Shown here piece after piece: positions 18,986-30,776 of a stretch of DNA of 64,000 nt (position 1 is its first letter; every line of letters begins with the position of its first letter). The position numbers and the translations under genes are program-made. The notes under the pieces were generated by a model. It did not search any database. It saw only the letters and a program-made list of their open reading frames with translations, and was not told the origin of the DNA. Origin of the DNA: Gordonia liuliyuniae (GTDB lineage Bacteria > Actinomycetota > Actinomycetes > Mycobacteriales > Mycobacteriaceae); contig NZ_JAKKOT010000006.1 in NCBI RefSeq assembly GCF_021739025.1, positions 366,256-430,255 of the forward strand, read 5' to 3'.

Positions 18986-19174
18986 ATGGCTGCCGTTTGT
19001 GACGTTTGCGGCAAGGGCCCCGGATTCGGCAAGTCGGTCTCGCACTCGCACCGGCGCACCAACCGCCGCTGGAACCCGAACATCCAGTCTGTGCGTGTCG
19101 AGGTCGCCCCGGGCAACAAGAAGCGCAAGAACGTGTGCACCTCCTGCTTGAAGGCGGGCAAGGCCTCCGTCTGA
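18986..19174 (+). CDS. rpmB: 50S ribosomal protein L28, zinc-ribbon type
   Basis: A 62-residue L28 with start ATG 18986 six bases after AGGGAG. The sequence [20 protein letters not shown] and the closing [11 protein letters not shown] show two CxxC pairs (Cys 5, 8, 51 and 54), so this is the zinc-binding C+ form rather than the C- paralogue made under zinc starvation. It diverges from the DAK-recG pair across about 200 bases, which must hold both promoters. I could not pick a clear -10/-35 there. Confidence 0.96.
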   Translation: MAAVCDVCGKGPGFGKSVSHSHRRTNRRWNPNIQSVRVEVAPGNKKRKNVCTSCLKAGKASV

Positions 19175-19342
19175 GGATCACTGCGCTACCCAGCTTTCCA
19201 CGATCGCCGTCCGGTTCACCGGGCGGCGATCGCTGTGTTCGCACCCCTCCCGCAGACCGCCATACGCTGATCGATCCCGATCCGCTGATCGAGCGAGTGG
19301 ACCAGAATCGGCTGCCGAACGCTCGCTCGATAAGGTCTTCTC

Positions 19343-20137
19343 ATGACTTCCTCCCCCAGTGACGTGATCACCCTCGACGACGGTGTGCTGACGCTCCCGC
19401 TCGCCACCGCCGACAACGGGACGGCACTCGACCATGACCTGGCGCTCGCCGGTGCCGCCGAACTCGGCCGGGTGACGCGCGGCCAGGTCGACGCGGGCGC
19501 GATCCTGCTCGCATCGACCGGCAAGAACTTCTGCGCGGGCGGGAACGTCGGCGCGTTCGCCGCGGCGGACGACCGCGCCGAATACCTTCGCGGCCTCGCC
19601 GACGACCTTCACCACCTGATCGGCGTGCTGTACGAGACGGGGCTGCCCGTCGTGGCCGCCGTCAACGGGTGGGCCGCAGGCGCAGGGATGAGCATGGCGC
19701 TGCACGCCGACATCGCGATCGGCGGGACTACGACCAAGATGCGTCCGGCATACCCGGGCATCGGCCTGTCTCCCGACTGCGGCATGTCGTGGACGCTCCC
19801 GCGCGCCGTCGGCCCGGCTCGTGCACGGCACATCATCATGACCGACCAGATCATCGACGCCCAGCGCGCGCTCGACTTGGGCCTGCTGGCCGAGGTCGTC
19901 GACGACGACGCCGTCACCGACACCGCACGCGCGACCGCCGTCCAGCTCGCCGCCGGGCCGCGCGGATCGATGACCGCGATCCGCCGTCTGGTCCACGACT
20001 CCGCAGGCCGGACGCTCACCGACCACCTGACCGCAGAAGCGCAGTCGATCTCGCGACTGTCGTCGACGCCCGAAGGCATCGAGGGCGTCGACGCGTTCAT
20101 CGCGAAGCGCGCACCCGACTTCGGGTCGGTGCGCTAG
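19343..20137 (+). CDS. Enoyl-CoA hydratase/isomerase family protein
   Basis: A 264-residue crotonase-fold protein. The oxyanion-hole segments are NFCAGGNVGAFAA (about 56-68) and GWAAGAGMSMALHADIAIG (about 110-128), followed by a region with SPDCGMSWTLPRAVG. The acid at the usual hydratase position aligns poorly because the segment reads CGMSW, so a hydratase, isomerase or thioesterase role cannot be separated. It may contribute to fatty acid beta-oxidation. It is a single gene, convergent with ung; the two stops are only a few bases apart. Confidence 0.85.
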   Translation: MTSSPSDVITLDDGVLTLPLATADNGTALDHDLALAGAAELGRVTRGQVDAGAILLASTGKNFCAGGNVGAFAAADDRAEYLRGLADDLHHLIGVLYETGLPVVAAVNGWAAGAGMSMALHADIAIGGTTTKMRPAYPGIGLSPDCGMSWTLPRAVGPARARHIIMTDQIIDAQRALDLGLLAEVVDDDAVTDTARATAVQLAAGPRGSMTAIRRLVHDSAGRTLTDHLTAEAQSISRLSSTPEGIEGVDAFIAKRAPDFGSVR

Positions 20138-20144
20138 CGCCGGT

Positions 20145-20822
20145 TCACGGCAGCAGCCAGTCGACCGGATCTCCGCCGAGGTCGAGCAGTTCCTCGTTCG
20201 CACGGCTGAACGGCTTCGAACCGAAGAAGCCGCGCGACGCGGACAGCGGCGACGGGTGCGCCGACTCGATGGTCGGCACGTCGGGCATCCACGCAGTGAG
20301 CTTGCGCGCATCGTTGCCCCACAGAATCGCGACGAGCGGCTCGTCGCGGGCGGCGAGTGCCTTGATCGCGCACTCGGTGACGATCTCCCAGCCTCGGTTC
20401 CGGTGCGATGCGGGCTCACCGGGCATCACCGTGAGGACCCGGTTCAACAGGAGGACGCCCTGCTGCGCCCACGGGGTGAGGTCACCGGTCGACGGTCGAG
20501 GGTGACCGAGATCGTCGCAGTACTCGGTGTAGATGTTCTGCAGCGAGCGCGGCACCGGTCGCACGTCAGGCGCCACGGAGAAGCTCAGGCCGACGGCGTG
20601 TCCCGGCGTGGGATACGGGTCCTGTCCGACGATGAGCACCCGGACCTCGTCGAACGGCTGGGTGAACGCCCGCAACACGTTCGCGCCCGCGGGCAGGTAC
20701 CGGCGGCCCGCCTCGTTCTCGGCACGCAGGAACTCGCCCATCGCGGTGATCTGCTCGGCGACCGGCGTCAACGCCTGCGCCCAGCCGGGATCGAGCAGTT
20801 CAGCGAGCGGCTTGGGGCTCAT
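20145..20822 (-). CDS. ung: Uracil-DNA glycosylase
   Basis: Ung family 1 (225 residues) removes uracil from DNA. The water-activating loop [19 protein letters not shown] with the catalytic Asp, [27 protein letters not shown] and the minor-groove loop [20 protein letters not shown] are all present. ATG 20822 overlaps the gamma-carbonic anhydrase stop by four bases, indicating coupling. thiL follows the same strand further upstream, as in mycobacteria (Rv2976c-Rv2977c). Confidence 0.97.
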   Translation of the reverse strand: MSPKPLAELLDPGWAQALTPVAEQITAMGEFLRAENEAGRRYLPAGANVLRAFTQPFDEVRVLIVGQDPYPTPGHAVGLSFSVAPDVRPVPRSLQNIYTEYCDDLGHPRPSTGDLTPWAQQGVLLLNRVLTVMPGEPASHRNRGWEIVTECAIKALAARDEPLVAILWGNDARKLTAWMPDVPTIESAHPSPLSASRGFFGSKPFSRANEELLDLGGDPVDWLLP

Positions 20823-21343
20823 CCGTCGATCCGGCGCAGGTTGGCCCGGTAGAACTGGGCGTTCTGGTAGTACAGTTCGGTGTTCGCCGCCAGATGCCCC
20901 TCCGGAACGACGTGGCCTTCGCGAACCTTCGCGGGCACGCCGAGCGCCATCGACCGCTCGGGCACCGTCGCGCCGTACGCGAGGACTGCGCCGGCGCCGA
21001 TGATCGAACCCGCACCCACCGTCGACCCGTTCAACACCACCGATCCGGAGGCGATCAGGCAGCCGTCGCCGATCTCGGCGCCCTCGACGTGCGCGTTGTG
21101 GCCGACGACGCATCCTTCGCCGATCACCGTCGGCTCGGTGAACGTGCAATGCACGACGGTGCCGTCCTGGATGTTGGTGCGCGCGCCGACGGTGATGGTC
21201 CCGTAGTCGCCGCGCAGGACCGCGCCCGGCCACACCGAGACTCCGTCACCCAACGTGACGGCGCCGATCACCGTCGCGTCGGGATGGATGAACACGTCTT
21301 CACCGAGGGTCGGCTCACGATCGCCGAGCGCATAGACAGCCAT
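20819..21343 (-). CDS. Gamma-carbonic anhydrase family hexapeptide-repeat protein
   Basis: This 174-residue left-handed beta-helix protein consists of hexapeptide repeats (for example [20 protein letters not shown] and [20 protein letters not shown]). Putative zinc-binding histidines sit in DGTVVHCTF and [10 protein letters not shown], as in the YrdA/PaaY-type gamma-carbonic anhydrases. Substrate and activity are unproven, since many family members lack carbonic anhydrase activity. It sits between thiL and ung and overlaps ung. Confidence 0.88.
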   Translation of the reverse strand: MAVYALGDREPTLGEDVFIHPDATVIGAVTLGDGVSVWPGAVLRGDYGTITVGARTNIQDGTVVHCTFTEPTVIGEGCVVGHNAHVEGAEIGDGCLIASGSVVLNGSTVGAGSIIGAGAVLAYGATVPERSMALGVPAKVREGHVVPEGHLAANTELYYQNAQFYRANLRRIDG

Positions 21344-21375
21344 GAGTGCATCTAATCACTGGCACGCCACATCGA

Positions 21376-22344
21376 TCACGTCTGGGTGAACGACTGCCAG
21401 CCGCGGATCGATCCGACTGGCTCGCCGTCGACGAACGCGCCGCTACCGGCCGACGCGACCCCGATGGGCGTCCAGTCTGCGGGCACCGTGCCCGAAGCGA
21501 ACGCCGCCAGCAGGACGTGGTCTTCGCCGCCGCCGAGCGCCCAGCGCACCGGGTCGACCGCGAGATCCTCGCCGACCGCGTCGAGACCGGCGACGCGGGG
21601 CACCAGCGCCGACTCGACGTCCAGCCGTACGCTCGACGACGCCGCCAACGTCACGAGTTCTTCGACGAGGCCGTCGGACACGTCGGTCATCGCCGTCGCG
21701 CCCGCGGCCGCGGCTCGCGGCCCGGCGACCAGATCCGGTTGGGGCAGACGGTAGGCGGCCAATGCCACCGGATGTCGGTCGATGAGTGCGGGATCCGCCC
21801 CGTGCTCGACGGCCGAAAGTACCGCGAGTCCGCCCGCCGCACCGCCGAGCGGTCCGCTGACGGCCAAGACCTCGCCTGCGCGGGCACCGGAGAGCGTGAC
21901 CGGTGCGACGTCGTCGAGCACCCCGATCGACGTGACGGTGATGACGACGGCAGGCGCCGACACGAGGTCGCCGCCGAGGACACGTGCACGGTAGGCGTGC
22001 GTCTGGTCGACGATGCCGGAGTTGACGGCGAGCAGACGGTCGACGGGCGTCTCCGGCGGACAGCCGAGTGAGACGGTCACCCCGGTGAGGCGACCGCCCA
22101 TCGCCGCGATGTCGGCGGCACTCTGCACCACCGCGCGGGCGCCGATCTGTTCCGGCGACGACCAGTCGAACCGGAAGTGCCGTCCCGCGACTGCGGTGTC
22201 CGTGCTGACCACCACCGGCCCCTGCGCGGTGAACACCGCGGCGTCGTCGCCCGAACCGATCACGACATCGTCGTCGGTCGATGCCGCCGCCTCGGTGAAC
22301 ATCGCGATCAATCGCCGTTCGCCGACCTCGCTGACTGTCTGCAC
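21376..22344 (-). CDS. thiL: Thiamine-monophosphate kinase
   Basis: ThiL (322 residues) phosphorylates thiamine monophosphate to the diphosphate cofactor. Family marks are SGDDAAVF, STDTAVAGRHFRFDWS, QSAADIAAMGG, TDVSDGLVEELV and ALGGGEDHVLLAAF. GTG 22344 is preferred because AGGA lies 8 bases upstream and the protein then begins VQTVSEVGERRLI as in other ThiL. An upstream GTG at 22374 would add ten residues. thiL, the carbonic anhydrase and ung probably form one transcript. The product supplies cofactor to the IlvB enzyme encoded in this window. Confidence 0.94.
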   Translation of the reverse strand: MQTVSEVGERRLIAMFTEAAASTDDDVVIGSGDDAAVFTAQGPVVVSTDTAVAGRHFRFDWSSPEQIGARAVVQSAADIAAMGGRLTGVTVSLGCPPETPVDRLLAVNSGIVDQTHAYRARVLGGDLVSAPAVVITVTSIGVLDDVAPVTLSGARAGEVLAVSGPLGGAAGGLAVLSAVEHGADPALIDRHPVALAAYRLPQPDLVAGPRAAAAGATAMTDVSDGLVEELVTLAASSSVRLDVESALVPRVAGLDAVGEDLAVDPVRWALGGGEDHVLLAAFASGTVPADWTPIGVASAGSGAFVDGEPVGSIRGWQSFTQT

Positions 22345-22401
22345 CAGCCCGATCCTACTGGCGAGCGGGGTCACACAGCGGCGCTGGCTATCCTGACACC
22401 C

Positions 22402-22959
22402 ATGGCCGACACACCAGAAGCCGAGACTCCGGACGAGGGTCAGCGCTCACCGCTGAGCCCCGCGCTCATCGCGACCCTGGTCGCCGTTCCCGTTGTGGTG
22501 ATCGGCGTGTTCATCGCCTTCGCGGCCTTCAAGTTCTCAACTCGCCCCGACTCCGGCCCGATCCCCGTCGACGAGTATTCGACGGCGCAGGGCGAGGGCG
22601 CACAGAAGTGTCCTGCGTTCCTCGACGCGCTGCCCGAGACCCTCGGCGACTACGGCGGGAAGTCCGTCGACGGCACCACTGTCCGCTGGAGTATGGACGG
22701 CTCCGACCCGATCGTCGTCCGCTGCGGTGTGGCACGCCCGGAGGGACTGGCCCCCACCAGCGGACTGCAGGTCATCGACGCGATCCAGTGGTTCATGACC
22801 GACACCGTCGACGGGCGGGGGCAGGCGTACGTCAGCGTCGACCACCGCCCGTACGTCGCGATGTGGCTGCCCTCCGGGTCGGGCAACGCTCCGATCACCG
22901 ATGTCTCGACGCTGATCGCCCAGAAGCTGACCCGCGCGCCGCTCGACTTCGGGAAGTAG
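22402..22959 (+). CDS. DUF3515 membrane protein
   Basis: A 185-residue protein with a short acidic cytoplasmic tail, one membrane helix at about 22-46 (ALIATLVAVPVVVIGVFIAF) and an extracytoplasmic domain. That domain contains CPAFLDALPETLGDY, VRCGVARPEGL and a conserved tryptophan in IDAIQWFMTD. This is DUF3515, an actinobacterial family of unknown function. It lies divergent from thiL as in M. tuberculosis, where ddlA follows. Here gpsA follows directly on the other strand and ddl is missing. The two conserved Cys residues could form a disulfide. Confidence 0.85.
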   Translation: MADTPEAETPDEGQRSPLSPALIATLVAVPVVVIGVFIAFAAFKFSTRPDSGPIPVDEYSTAQGEGAQKCPAFLDALPETLGDYGGKSVDGTTVRWSMDGSDPIVVRCGVARPEGLAPTSGLQVIDAIQWFMTDTVDGRGQAYVSVDHRPYVAMWLPSGSGNAPITDVSTLIAQKLTRAPLDFGK

Positions 22960-22976
22960 GCGAGGCTGGACGCAGG

Positions 22977-23987
22977 CTAGACGGGGCCGTACACCTCAGG
23001 TTTGGTGGACCGCCCCAATAGGTTGGTCACCATGTCCTGCACGGTCATCCCCTCGTGGCAGAGCAGGTAGACCGCTTCGGTGAGCGGCATCTCCACACCG
23101 TGCGTCTGCGCGAGTGCCCGCACCGACCGGCACGACTTCACCCCCTCGGCCACCTGGCCGTTGGTCGCCGCCTGCGCTTGGTCGAGGTTCGCGCCCTCAC
23201 CGAGCCGCGCGCCGAATGTGCGGTTGCGCGACAGCGGCGACGAGCAGGTCGCGACGAGGTCGCCGACTCCCGCGAGGCCGGCGAGCGTCGTGATGTCGGC
23301 GCCGAGCGCGACACCGAGCCGGATGGTCTCGGCGAGTCCGCGCGTGATGATCGTCGCCAACGTGTTCTCGCCGTATCCGAGGCCCGACGCGACACCGCAC
23401 GCGAGCGCGATGACGTTCTTGGCCGCGCCGCCGATCTCGCATCCGACGACGTCGGTGTTGGTGTACGGCCGAAAGTAGCCGGTCGCGAACGCCGCCTGCA
23501 CCCGCTTGGCCTGGTCTTCGTCGGCGCACGCGATGACGGTCGCCGCGGGCTGCCCCTGCGCGACTTCCCGCGCCAGGTTCGGGCCGGAGAGGACGGCGAT
23601 CTGCTCGGCCGGGAACTCGGTCACCTCGGCGATCACCTCGCTCATCCGTTTGCCGCTGCTGACTTCGACGCCTTTGGCCAGCGACAGCAGGATCGCGTCG
23701 GGCGGCAAGTCGTCGAGCCACTGGGACAGGTTGTCCCGCAACGACTGCGACGGAACGGCGCACACGACGAGTTCGCGCCCCGCGAGTGCTTCCCTCGGTG
23801 AACTGACTGCCCGCAACGACTGCGGCAGTTCGATGCCCGGCAGATAGTCGCCGTTCACGTGACCGGTGTTGATCTGCTCGGCCAGCTCGGGTCGGCGAGC
23901 CCACATCACGACGTCGTTCCCGGCATCCGCCAACACCTTCGCCACCGCGGTCCCCCACGAGCCGGATCCCATCACCACTGCACGCAC
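22977..23987 (-). CDS. gpsA: NAD(P)H-dependent glycerol-3-phosphate dehydrogenase
   Basis: GpsA (336 residues) makes sn-glycerol 3-phosphate from dihydroxyacetone phosphate for phospholipid synthesis. The dinucleotide-binding loop [17 protein letters not shown] is at the N-terminus. [37 protein letters not shown] with the catalytic Lys, and [20 protein letters not shown] follow. GTG 23987 is chosen because GGAGGAG ends 6 bases upstream. The reading frame continues upstream to 24890 but only as the shadow of cofC. It is convergent with the DUF3515 gene. Confidence 0.96.
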   Translation of the reverse strand: MRAVVMGSGSWGTAVAKVLADAGNDVVMWARRPELAEQINTGHVNGDYLPGIELPQSLRAVSSPREALAGRELVVCAVPSQSLRDNLSQWLDDLPPDAILLSLAKGVEVSSGKRMSEVIAEVTEFPAEQIAVLSGPNLAREVAQGQPAATVIACADEDQAKRVQAAFATGYFRPYTNTDVVGCEIGGAAKNVIALACGVASGLGYGENTLATIITRGLAETIRLGVALGADITTLAGLAGVGDLVATCSSPLSRNRTFGARLGEGANLDQAQAATNGQVAEGVKSCRSVRALAQTHGVEMPLTEAVYLLCHEGMTVQDMVTNLLGRSTKPEVYGPV

Positions 23988-24101
23988 ACGCAACTCCTCC
24001 ACCGGTCCACACGAGAGTGCGTCCAGCGTAAGCCATGCCGCCGTACTCGTGCCCGGTTCGCGTCGACCCGATCTACCCGTCGACGTCCCCGGTGCTGCAC
24101 C

Positions 24102-24814
24102 ATGGTTGCCATGCCCATTCCAGCGTCGACGCCGCCCCGGTGCACGGTGGTCCTCGCGGTGAAGTCGTTGTCGGACGCCAAGTCGCGGCTGACTCCGCTC
24201 CCCGAGGACGCCGACCGTCCCGCACTGGTGTCGGCCATGCTCGTCGACACACTCGACGCTGTCGCCACCGTCGGAGCCGACGCCGTGGTCGTCAGCCCCG
24301 ACCCGGACGTGCATCGGCTCGTCGCCGCCCGCGGCGCGAGGCCCGTCGACGAGCCCGAGCCGACCGCGGGACTGTCCCCGCTCAACGCCGCGCTCGTGCA
24401 CGGCGCGGCGCCGGTCGGTCGCACCGCGTATCTGCAGGCCGACCTGCCCGCGCTGCGCCCCGACTCGCTCGCCGCCGCGCTCGACGACGCGGCCCGCGCG
24501 CTGACCGGCGCCCCGGCGGCCTTCGTGGCCGACCGGTCGGGCAACGGCACCGTCCTGCTCGTCGCGACATCGGGTTTCACGCCCCGCTTCGGGATCGATT
24601 CGGCGCGCCGCCACCGCGATGCGGGCGCCGTCGAACTCGATCCGGAGCGACGGCGCTGGGCCGACCTCCGCACCGACATCGATACCCCGGACGACCTCAC
24701 CGTCGCAGTCGGTCTCGGGCTCGGTCCGCGTACCCAGGCGGCCCTCGCCCGCCACACCGCTGACACCGATCTGTTCGGCAGGACACCACGCCACGGATGC
24801 GGCACAATGAACCG

Positions 24815-24818
<4 letters not shown>
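24102..24818 (+). CDS. cofC: Phospholactate/phosphoenolpyruvate guanylyltransferase for coenzyme F420
   Basis: This 238-residue GT-A-like nucleotidyltransferase has the N-terminal [18 protein letters not shown], the metal-binding [11 protein letters not shown] and the late [17 protein letters not shown] typical of CofC (FbiD in mycobacteria). It activates phospholactate or phosphoenolpyruvate with GTP for F420 side-chain building. The start is ATG 24102 or 24111. Neither has a clear ribosome binding site. Its stop overlaps the ppk1 GTG start (GTGA). An F420-dependent-type oxidoreductase is encoded at 31494. Confidence 0.92.
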
Positions 24819-26998
<2,180 letters not shown>

Positions 26999-27002
26999 CC
27001 CG

Positions 27003-27920
27003 ATGTCCTCGTCCTCGCAGAAGGTCGTGTGGGCGGCCGGTGGCGTTCTCTGGCGCCACTGCGACCACGGGCGCGGCGACGACCTCGAGGTAGCGCTGGT
27101 CCACCGGCCCCGATACGACGACTGGTCGCTGCCGAAGGGCAAGGCCGAGCCGGGCGAGCTACTCGTGACCACCGCGGCGCGCGAACTCGTCGAGGAGACC
27201 GGTTACGAGATCCGGATGGGCCACCGCCTCATCACCGTCGAGTACACGCTCGGGTCGGGTGCACGCAAGAAGGTCGGCTACTGGTCGGTCGCCGCGACCG
27301 GCGGCGAGTTCGTCGCCAATCACGAGTGCGACGCGCTGCGCTGGTTGTCGGTGTCCGACGCGATCGGCCTGGTCAGTTATGCCGCCGACCGGAAAGTACT
27401 GCGTGCCTTCGCATCCCAGCCGGTCGACGAACTGCGCACGATGCTACTGGCGCGACACGCGAAAGCGGGCAGGCGCGCGGCTTTCCACGGCGACGATCGG
27501 GACCGTCCGCTCGACGCCGAGGGCCGTCGCCAGGCTGCGGCTCTGACGGATCTCCTCGGACTGTTCGGCGCGCATCACCTGCACGCCGCCGACCGCTTGC
27601 GCTGCGTCCAAACCCTTGAACCGCTGGCCGAAGCGCTCCGCAGGCCCGTCAGCGTGGAGTCGGCGCTCACCGAAGAGGCCTACGCGGCCGACCCCGAGGC
27701 CGCGTACCGACGACTGCTCGCACTCGCCGGAAAGAAGGGCGCAGTACGCGTCGTCTGCAGTCAGGGGAAGGTGATCCCGCCCGTGCTGTCCCGGTGGGCT
27801 GAGCGGGACGGCGTCACACTGCCAGCCTCCCGGAACCGGAAAGGCAGCGTATGGGTGTTGACGTTGCGAGGCGAGCGGCTGGTCGCGGCCGACCACATCC
27901 CGAGTCCGCTCGCAGACTGA
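27003..27920 (+). CDS. mutT1: MutT1: Nudix domain fused to histidine phosphatase domain
   Basis: A 305-residue two-domain protein. The Nudix box is complete at about residues 42-65 (GKAEPGELLVTTAAREL then VEETGYE), preceded by SLPK. The C-terminal histidine phosphatase domain starts at about 140 with LLARHAKAGRRAAF. The mycobacterial MutT1 (Rv2985) with the same architecture hydrolyses 8-oxo-dGTP, 8-oxo-GTP and diadenosine polyphosphates. ATG 27003 lies four bases after the ppk1 stop, so both are probably co-transcribed. The upstream extension to 26943 would overlap ppk1 and is less likely. Confidence 0.92.
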   Translation: MSSSSQKVVWAAGGVLWRHCDHGRGDDLEVALVHRPRYDDWSLPKGKAEPGELLVTTAARELVEETGYEIRMGHRLITVEYTLGSGARKKVGYWSVAATGGEFVANHECDALRWLSVSDAIGLVSYAADRKVLRAFASQPVDELRTMLLARHAKAGRRAAFHGDDRDRPLDAEGRRQAAALTDLLGLFGAHHLHAADRLRCVQTLEPLAEALRRPVSVESALTEEAYAADPEAAYRRLLALAGKKGAVRVVCSQGKVIPPVLSRWAERDGVTLPASRNRKGSVWVLTLRGERLVAADHIPSPLAD

Positions 27921-27932
27921 GCTCGCGCGAGG

Positions 27933-28475
27933 TCACTTCTTCTTTGCTGCGGTCTTCTTGGCTGGGGCTGTCTTGGCTGGGGTCTTCTTCGCGGCTGTCG
28001 TCTTGGCTGCGGTCTTCTTCGCTGGGGCCGTCTTGGCTGGGGCCTTCTTCGCGGCTGTCGTCTTCTTAGCCGCTGACTTCTTCGCTGCTGTCTTCTTCGC
28101 TGCTGTCTTCTTTGCTGCCGTCTTCTTCGCTGCGGCCTTGACCGGCGCCGCTTCGGGGGCAGCACGTTTCACAGCGGGCTGACCTGCGGACAGCTTCTGG
28201 TCGCCGGAGACGATGGCCTTGAACTGCGCTCCCGGCCGGAACGACGGGACCTGCGTGGCGGCGACCTTGACGGTCTCGCCGGTGCGCGGATTCCGGGCGA
28301 CACGAGCTGCGCGCTTGCGTTTCTCGAACACCCCGAAGCCAGTGATCGTCACGCTCTCGCCCTTGTGCACGGCGCGGACGATGGCGTCGATCATGTGCTC
28401 GACGGCGGCGTTCGCCGTCTTTCGATCAGCGTCGAGGCTTTTTGCCAATTCCTCGACGAGTTCTGCCTTGTTCAT
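27933..28475 (-). CDS. hupB: HU-family nucleoid protein HupB with Lys/Ala tail
   Basis: This 180-residue nucleoid protein joins a normal HU domain (residues 1-90, [51 protein letters not shown]) to a C-terminal histone H1-like tail of about 75 residues. The tail is built from AAKK, TAAKK and PAKT repeats. HupB binds and compacts DNA and is a substrate for lysine acetylation in mycobacteria. The tail codes through a slippage-prone repeat of GCTGCTGTCTTCTT-type blocks on the plus strand. It is convergent with mutT1, 12 bases away. Confidence 0.95.
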   Translation of the reverse strand: MNKAELVEELAKSLDADRKTANAAVEHMIDAIVRAVHKGESVTITGFGVFEKRKRAARVARNPRTGETVKVAATQVPSFRPGAQFKAIVSGDQKLSAGQPAVKRAAPEAAPVKAAAKKTAAKKTAAKKTAAKKSAAKKTTAAKKAPAKTAPAKKTAAKTTAAKKTPAKTAPAKKTAAKKK

Positions 28476-28590
28476 TCAAACCTCCGCGGATCACGCCGAC
28501 TCGGCTCGCCAGCTATGTCACACGGTAGAGGAAAATATGTCGGGGATCACACAGACTCTCCGAAAAGTTCTGGAGACTGTTCGACGCCGA

Positions 28591-28630
28591 ACCCCCGCCG
28601 CGACACCGCATTCGGCGTCGCGACGGGGGT
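28591..28630 (-). terminator. Hairpin after leuD, probable leuCD terminator
   Basis: ACCCCCG at 28591-28597 pairs with CGGGGGT at 28624-28630. Inside it CGCGAC pairs with GTCGCG and CCG with CGG across one mismatch, giving a stem of about 16 pairs. It begins 19 bases past the leuD stop on the minus strand. There is no T-run. Confidence 0.55.
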
Positions 28631-28648
28631 CGGCGGATGGGGCAGCGG

Positions 28649-29236
28649 TCAGAGGGTCACCGGTTTGAACGACGGACGACGCTGCTCGTACTCGGTGATG
28701 CGGTCCACCTCACGCAAGGTCAAGCCGATGTCGTCGAGGCCTTCCATCAGACGCCAGCGCGTGTAGTCGTCCACCTGGATCGGGACGACTAGGTCGCCCG
28801 CGGCGGCCGTCATCTCCTCGAGACTGACGGTCACTTCCAGGCCGGGTTCGGCGTCGAGCCGCTTCCACAGCAGCTCGATGTCCGACTGCTCGACCTGCGC
28901 GGCCAGAAGTCCAGCCTTCCCGGAGTTGCCGCGGAAGATGTCGGCGAACCGCGAGGAGAGGACGACCCGGAATCCGAAGTCCATGAGCGCCCAGACGGCG
29001 TGCTCGCGCGACGATCCAGTTCCGAAGTCGGGCCCGGCGACCAGGACGGACCCGTTCGACCATGGCTCGTTGTTGAGGATGAATCCAGGGTCGGTGCGCC
29101 AGCTCGAGAACAGACCGTCTTCGAAGCCGGTCCGCGTCACTCGCTTGAGGTAGACGGCGGGGATGATCTGATCGGTATCGACGTTGCTGCGCTGCAACGG
29201 AACTCCGATTCCGGTGTGCGTAGTGAATGCTTCCAT
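28649..29236 (-). CDS. leuD: 3-isopropylmalate dehydratase small subunit
   Basis: LeuD (195 residues) supplies the swivel domain that closes over the LeuC active site. Conserved parts are [16 protein letters not shown] near the N-terminus, [20 protein letters not shown] and [19 protein letters not shown]. It isomerises 2-isopropylmalate to 3-isopropylmalate in leucine synthesis together with LeuC. It begins 27 bases after leuC, so the two are one transcript. Confidence 0.97.
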   Translation of the reverse strand: MEAFTTHTGIGVPLQRSNVDTDQIIPAVYLKRVTRTGFEDGLFSSWRTDPGFILNNEPWSNGSVLVAGPDFGTGSSREHAVWALMDFGFRVVLSSRFADIFRGNSGKAGLLAAQVEQSDIELLWKRLDAEPGLEVTVSLEEMTAAAGDLVVPIQVDDYTRWRLMEGLDDIGLTLREVDRITEYEQRRPSFKPVTL

Positions 29237-29263
29237 CTCAGTTTCCTGTTCAGCTCGTCGGAT

Positions 29264-30700
29264 TCAGACCAGGTCCGCGGGGGCGGCGAAGCGACCGCGG
29301 ACGGCGGTGGCCGCTGCGACGGCGGGCGACACGAGGTGGGTGCGTCCGCCCTTGCCCTGACGGCCTTCGAAGTTGCGGTTGGACGTGGACGCGCACCGCT
29401 CCCCCGGCGACAGCTGGTCGGGGTTCATGCCAAGACACATCGAGCAGCCGGCCATCCGCCAGTCGGCACCCGCGGCGGCGAAGATCTCGCCGAGACCCTC
29501 CTCGTCGGCCTGCGCGCGGACCTTCATCGACCCGGGCACGATCAGCATCCGCATCCCGTCGGCGACCTTCCGACCCGACAGGATCTCGGCGACCACTCGC
29601 AGGTCCTCGATGCGGCCGTTGGTGCACGAGCCGACGAAGACGGTGTCGACCTCGACCTCGCGCAGCGGCGTGCCCGGCGTCAACCCCATGTACTCGATGG
29701 CGCGGGCGGCGGCGGTGGCTTCGGTCTCGTCGACGATCTCCGACGGGTCCGGGATGCTCGCCCCCAACGGCAGCCCTTGACCCGGGTTGGTCCCCCAGGT
29801 CACGAATGGCGTCAGTGCGGTGGCGTCGATGTGGACTTCACGGTCGAACACGGCGCCGTCGTCGGTACGCAGGCCGTCCCAGTACTCGACCGCCGCATCC
29901 CAGTCGTCGCCGACCGGCGCGTTCGGGCGCCCCTTCAGGTACTCATAGGTGGTGGCGTCGGGAGCGATCATGCCTGCGCGCGCACCAGCCTCGATCGACA
30001 TGTTGCAGATCGTCATCCGCGCTTCCATCGACAACTTCTCGATGGCCGGGCCGCGGTACTCGAGGACATGCCCCTGACCGCCGCCTGTACCGATCTCGGC
30101 GATCACGGCGAGGATCAGGTCCTTGCTCGTGACGCCCGGCGGCAGTTCGCCGTCGACGGTGATCGCCATGGTCTTGAACGGCCGCAGCGACAGAGTCTGC
30201 GTCGCCATCACGTGTTCGACCTCGGACGTGCCGATCCCCATCGCGAGCGCGCCGAACGCACCGTGCGTCGAGGTGTGGCTGTCGCCGCAGACGACCGTCA
30301 TACCGGGCTGCGTCAATCCGAGCTGTGGCCCGACGACGTGCACGATGCCCTGCTCGACGTCACCCATCGGGTGCAGTCGGACGCCGAACTCCTCGCAGTT
30401 GCGGCGCAACGTCTCCACTTGGAGCGCGGACACCTGATCGGCGATCGGGCTGAAGATGTCGACGGTCGGGACGTTGTGATCCTCGGTCGCAATGGTGAGG
30501 TCCGGGCGACGGAGCTCGCGGCCGGCCATGCGGAGACCGTCGAAGGCCTGCGGACTCGTCACCTCGTGGACGAGGTGCAGATCGATGTAGATCAGGTCCG
30601 GATTCGCATTGCCGTGCGCGTCCACTTCACCCGGGACGACGACGTGGTCGTCCCAGACCTTCTCGGCCAGGGTGCGCGGCTTCGCGTTCTTCTCACTCAT
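29264..30700 (-). CDS. leuC: 3-isopropylmalate dehydratase large subunit
   Basis: LeuC (478 residues) is the aconitase-fold large subunit and holds a [4Fe-4S] cluster. Cluster cysteines are visible in [14 protein letters not shown] and in [13 protein letters not shown]. Also present are [20 protein letters not shown] and [21 protein letters not shown] 30700 begins [21 protein letters not shown], and the upstream extension to 30736 is rejected. It diverges from the IclR gene over a 76-base gap containing an inverted repeat. Confidence 0.97.
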   Translation of the reverse strand: MSEKNAKPRTLAEKVWDDHVVVPGEVDAHGNANPDLIYIDLHLVHEVTSPQAFDGLRMAGRELRRPDLTIATEDHNVPTVDIFSPIADQVSALQVETLRRNCEEFGVRLHPMGDVEQGIVHVVGPQLGLTQPGMTVVCGDSHTSTHGAFGALAMGIGTSEVEHVMATQTLSLRPFKTMAITVDGELPPGVTSKDLILAVIAEIGTGGGQGHVLEYRGPAIEKLSMEARMTICNMSIEAGARAGMIAPDATTYEYLKGRPNAPVGDDWDAAVEYWDGLRTDDGAVFDREVHIDATALTPFVTWGTNPGQGLPLGASIPDPSEIVDETEATAAARAIEYMGLTPGTPLREVEVDTVFVGSCTNGRIEDLRVVAEILSGRKVADGMRMLIVPGSMKVRAQADEEGLGEIFAAAGADWRMAGCSMCLGMNPDQLSPGERCASTSNRNFEGRQGKGGRTHLVSPAVAAATAVRGRFAAPADLV

Positions 30701-30736
30701 GAGCCACTCGGTTCTTTCCCTCGGCGGTCGACCCAC

Positions 30737-30772
30737 CGATACTTGATCTCAGTATTTGGACAGCTAGTATCG
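30737..30772. promoter_or_regulatory. Inverted repeat in the leuC-iclR divergent promoter
   Basis: CGATACT at 30737-30743 is the exact reverse complement of AGTATCG at 30766-30772, with 22 bases between. A further AGTAT lies at 30751-30755. The right arm overlaps the proposed -10 box of the iclR gene. It is the best candidate for the operator of this IclR regulator, controlling both itself and leuCD. Binding is inferred. Confidence 0.5.
30743..30770 (+). promoter_or_regulatory. Promoter of the iclR gene, probably leaderless
   Basis: TTGATC at 30743-30748 and TAGTAT at 30765-30770 are 16 bases apart and fit sigma-70-type -35 and -10 boxes. TAGTAT begins 12 bases before the ATG, so transcription would start at or next to the start codon and the mRNA would lack a 5' leader. 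No Shine-Dalgarno is visible, in agreement. Confidence 0.6.
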
Positions 30773-30776
30773 TCCT

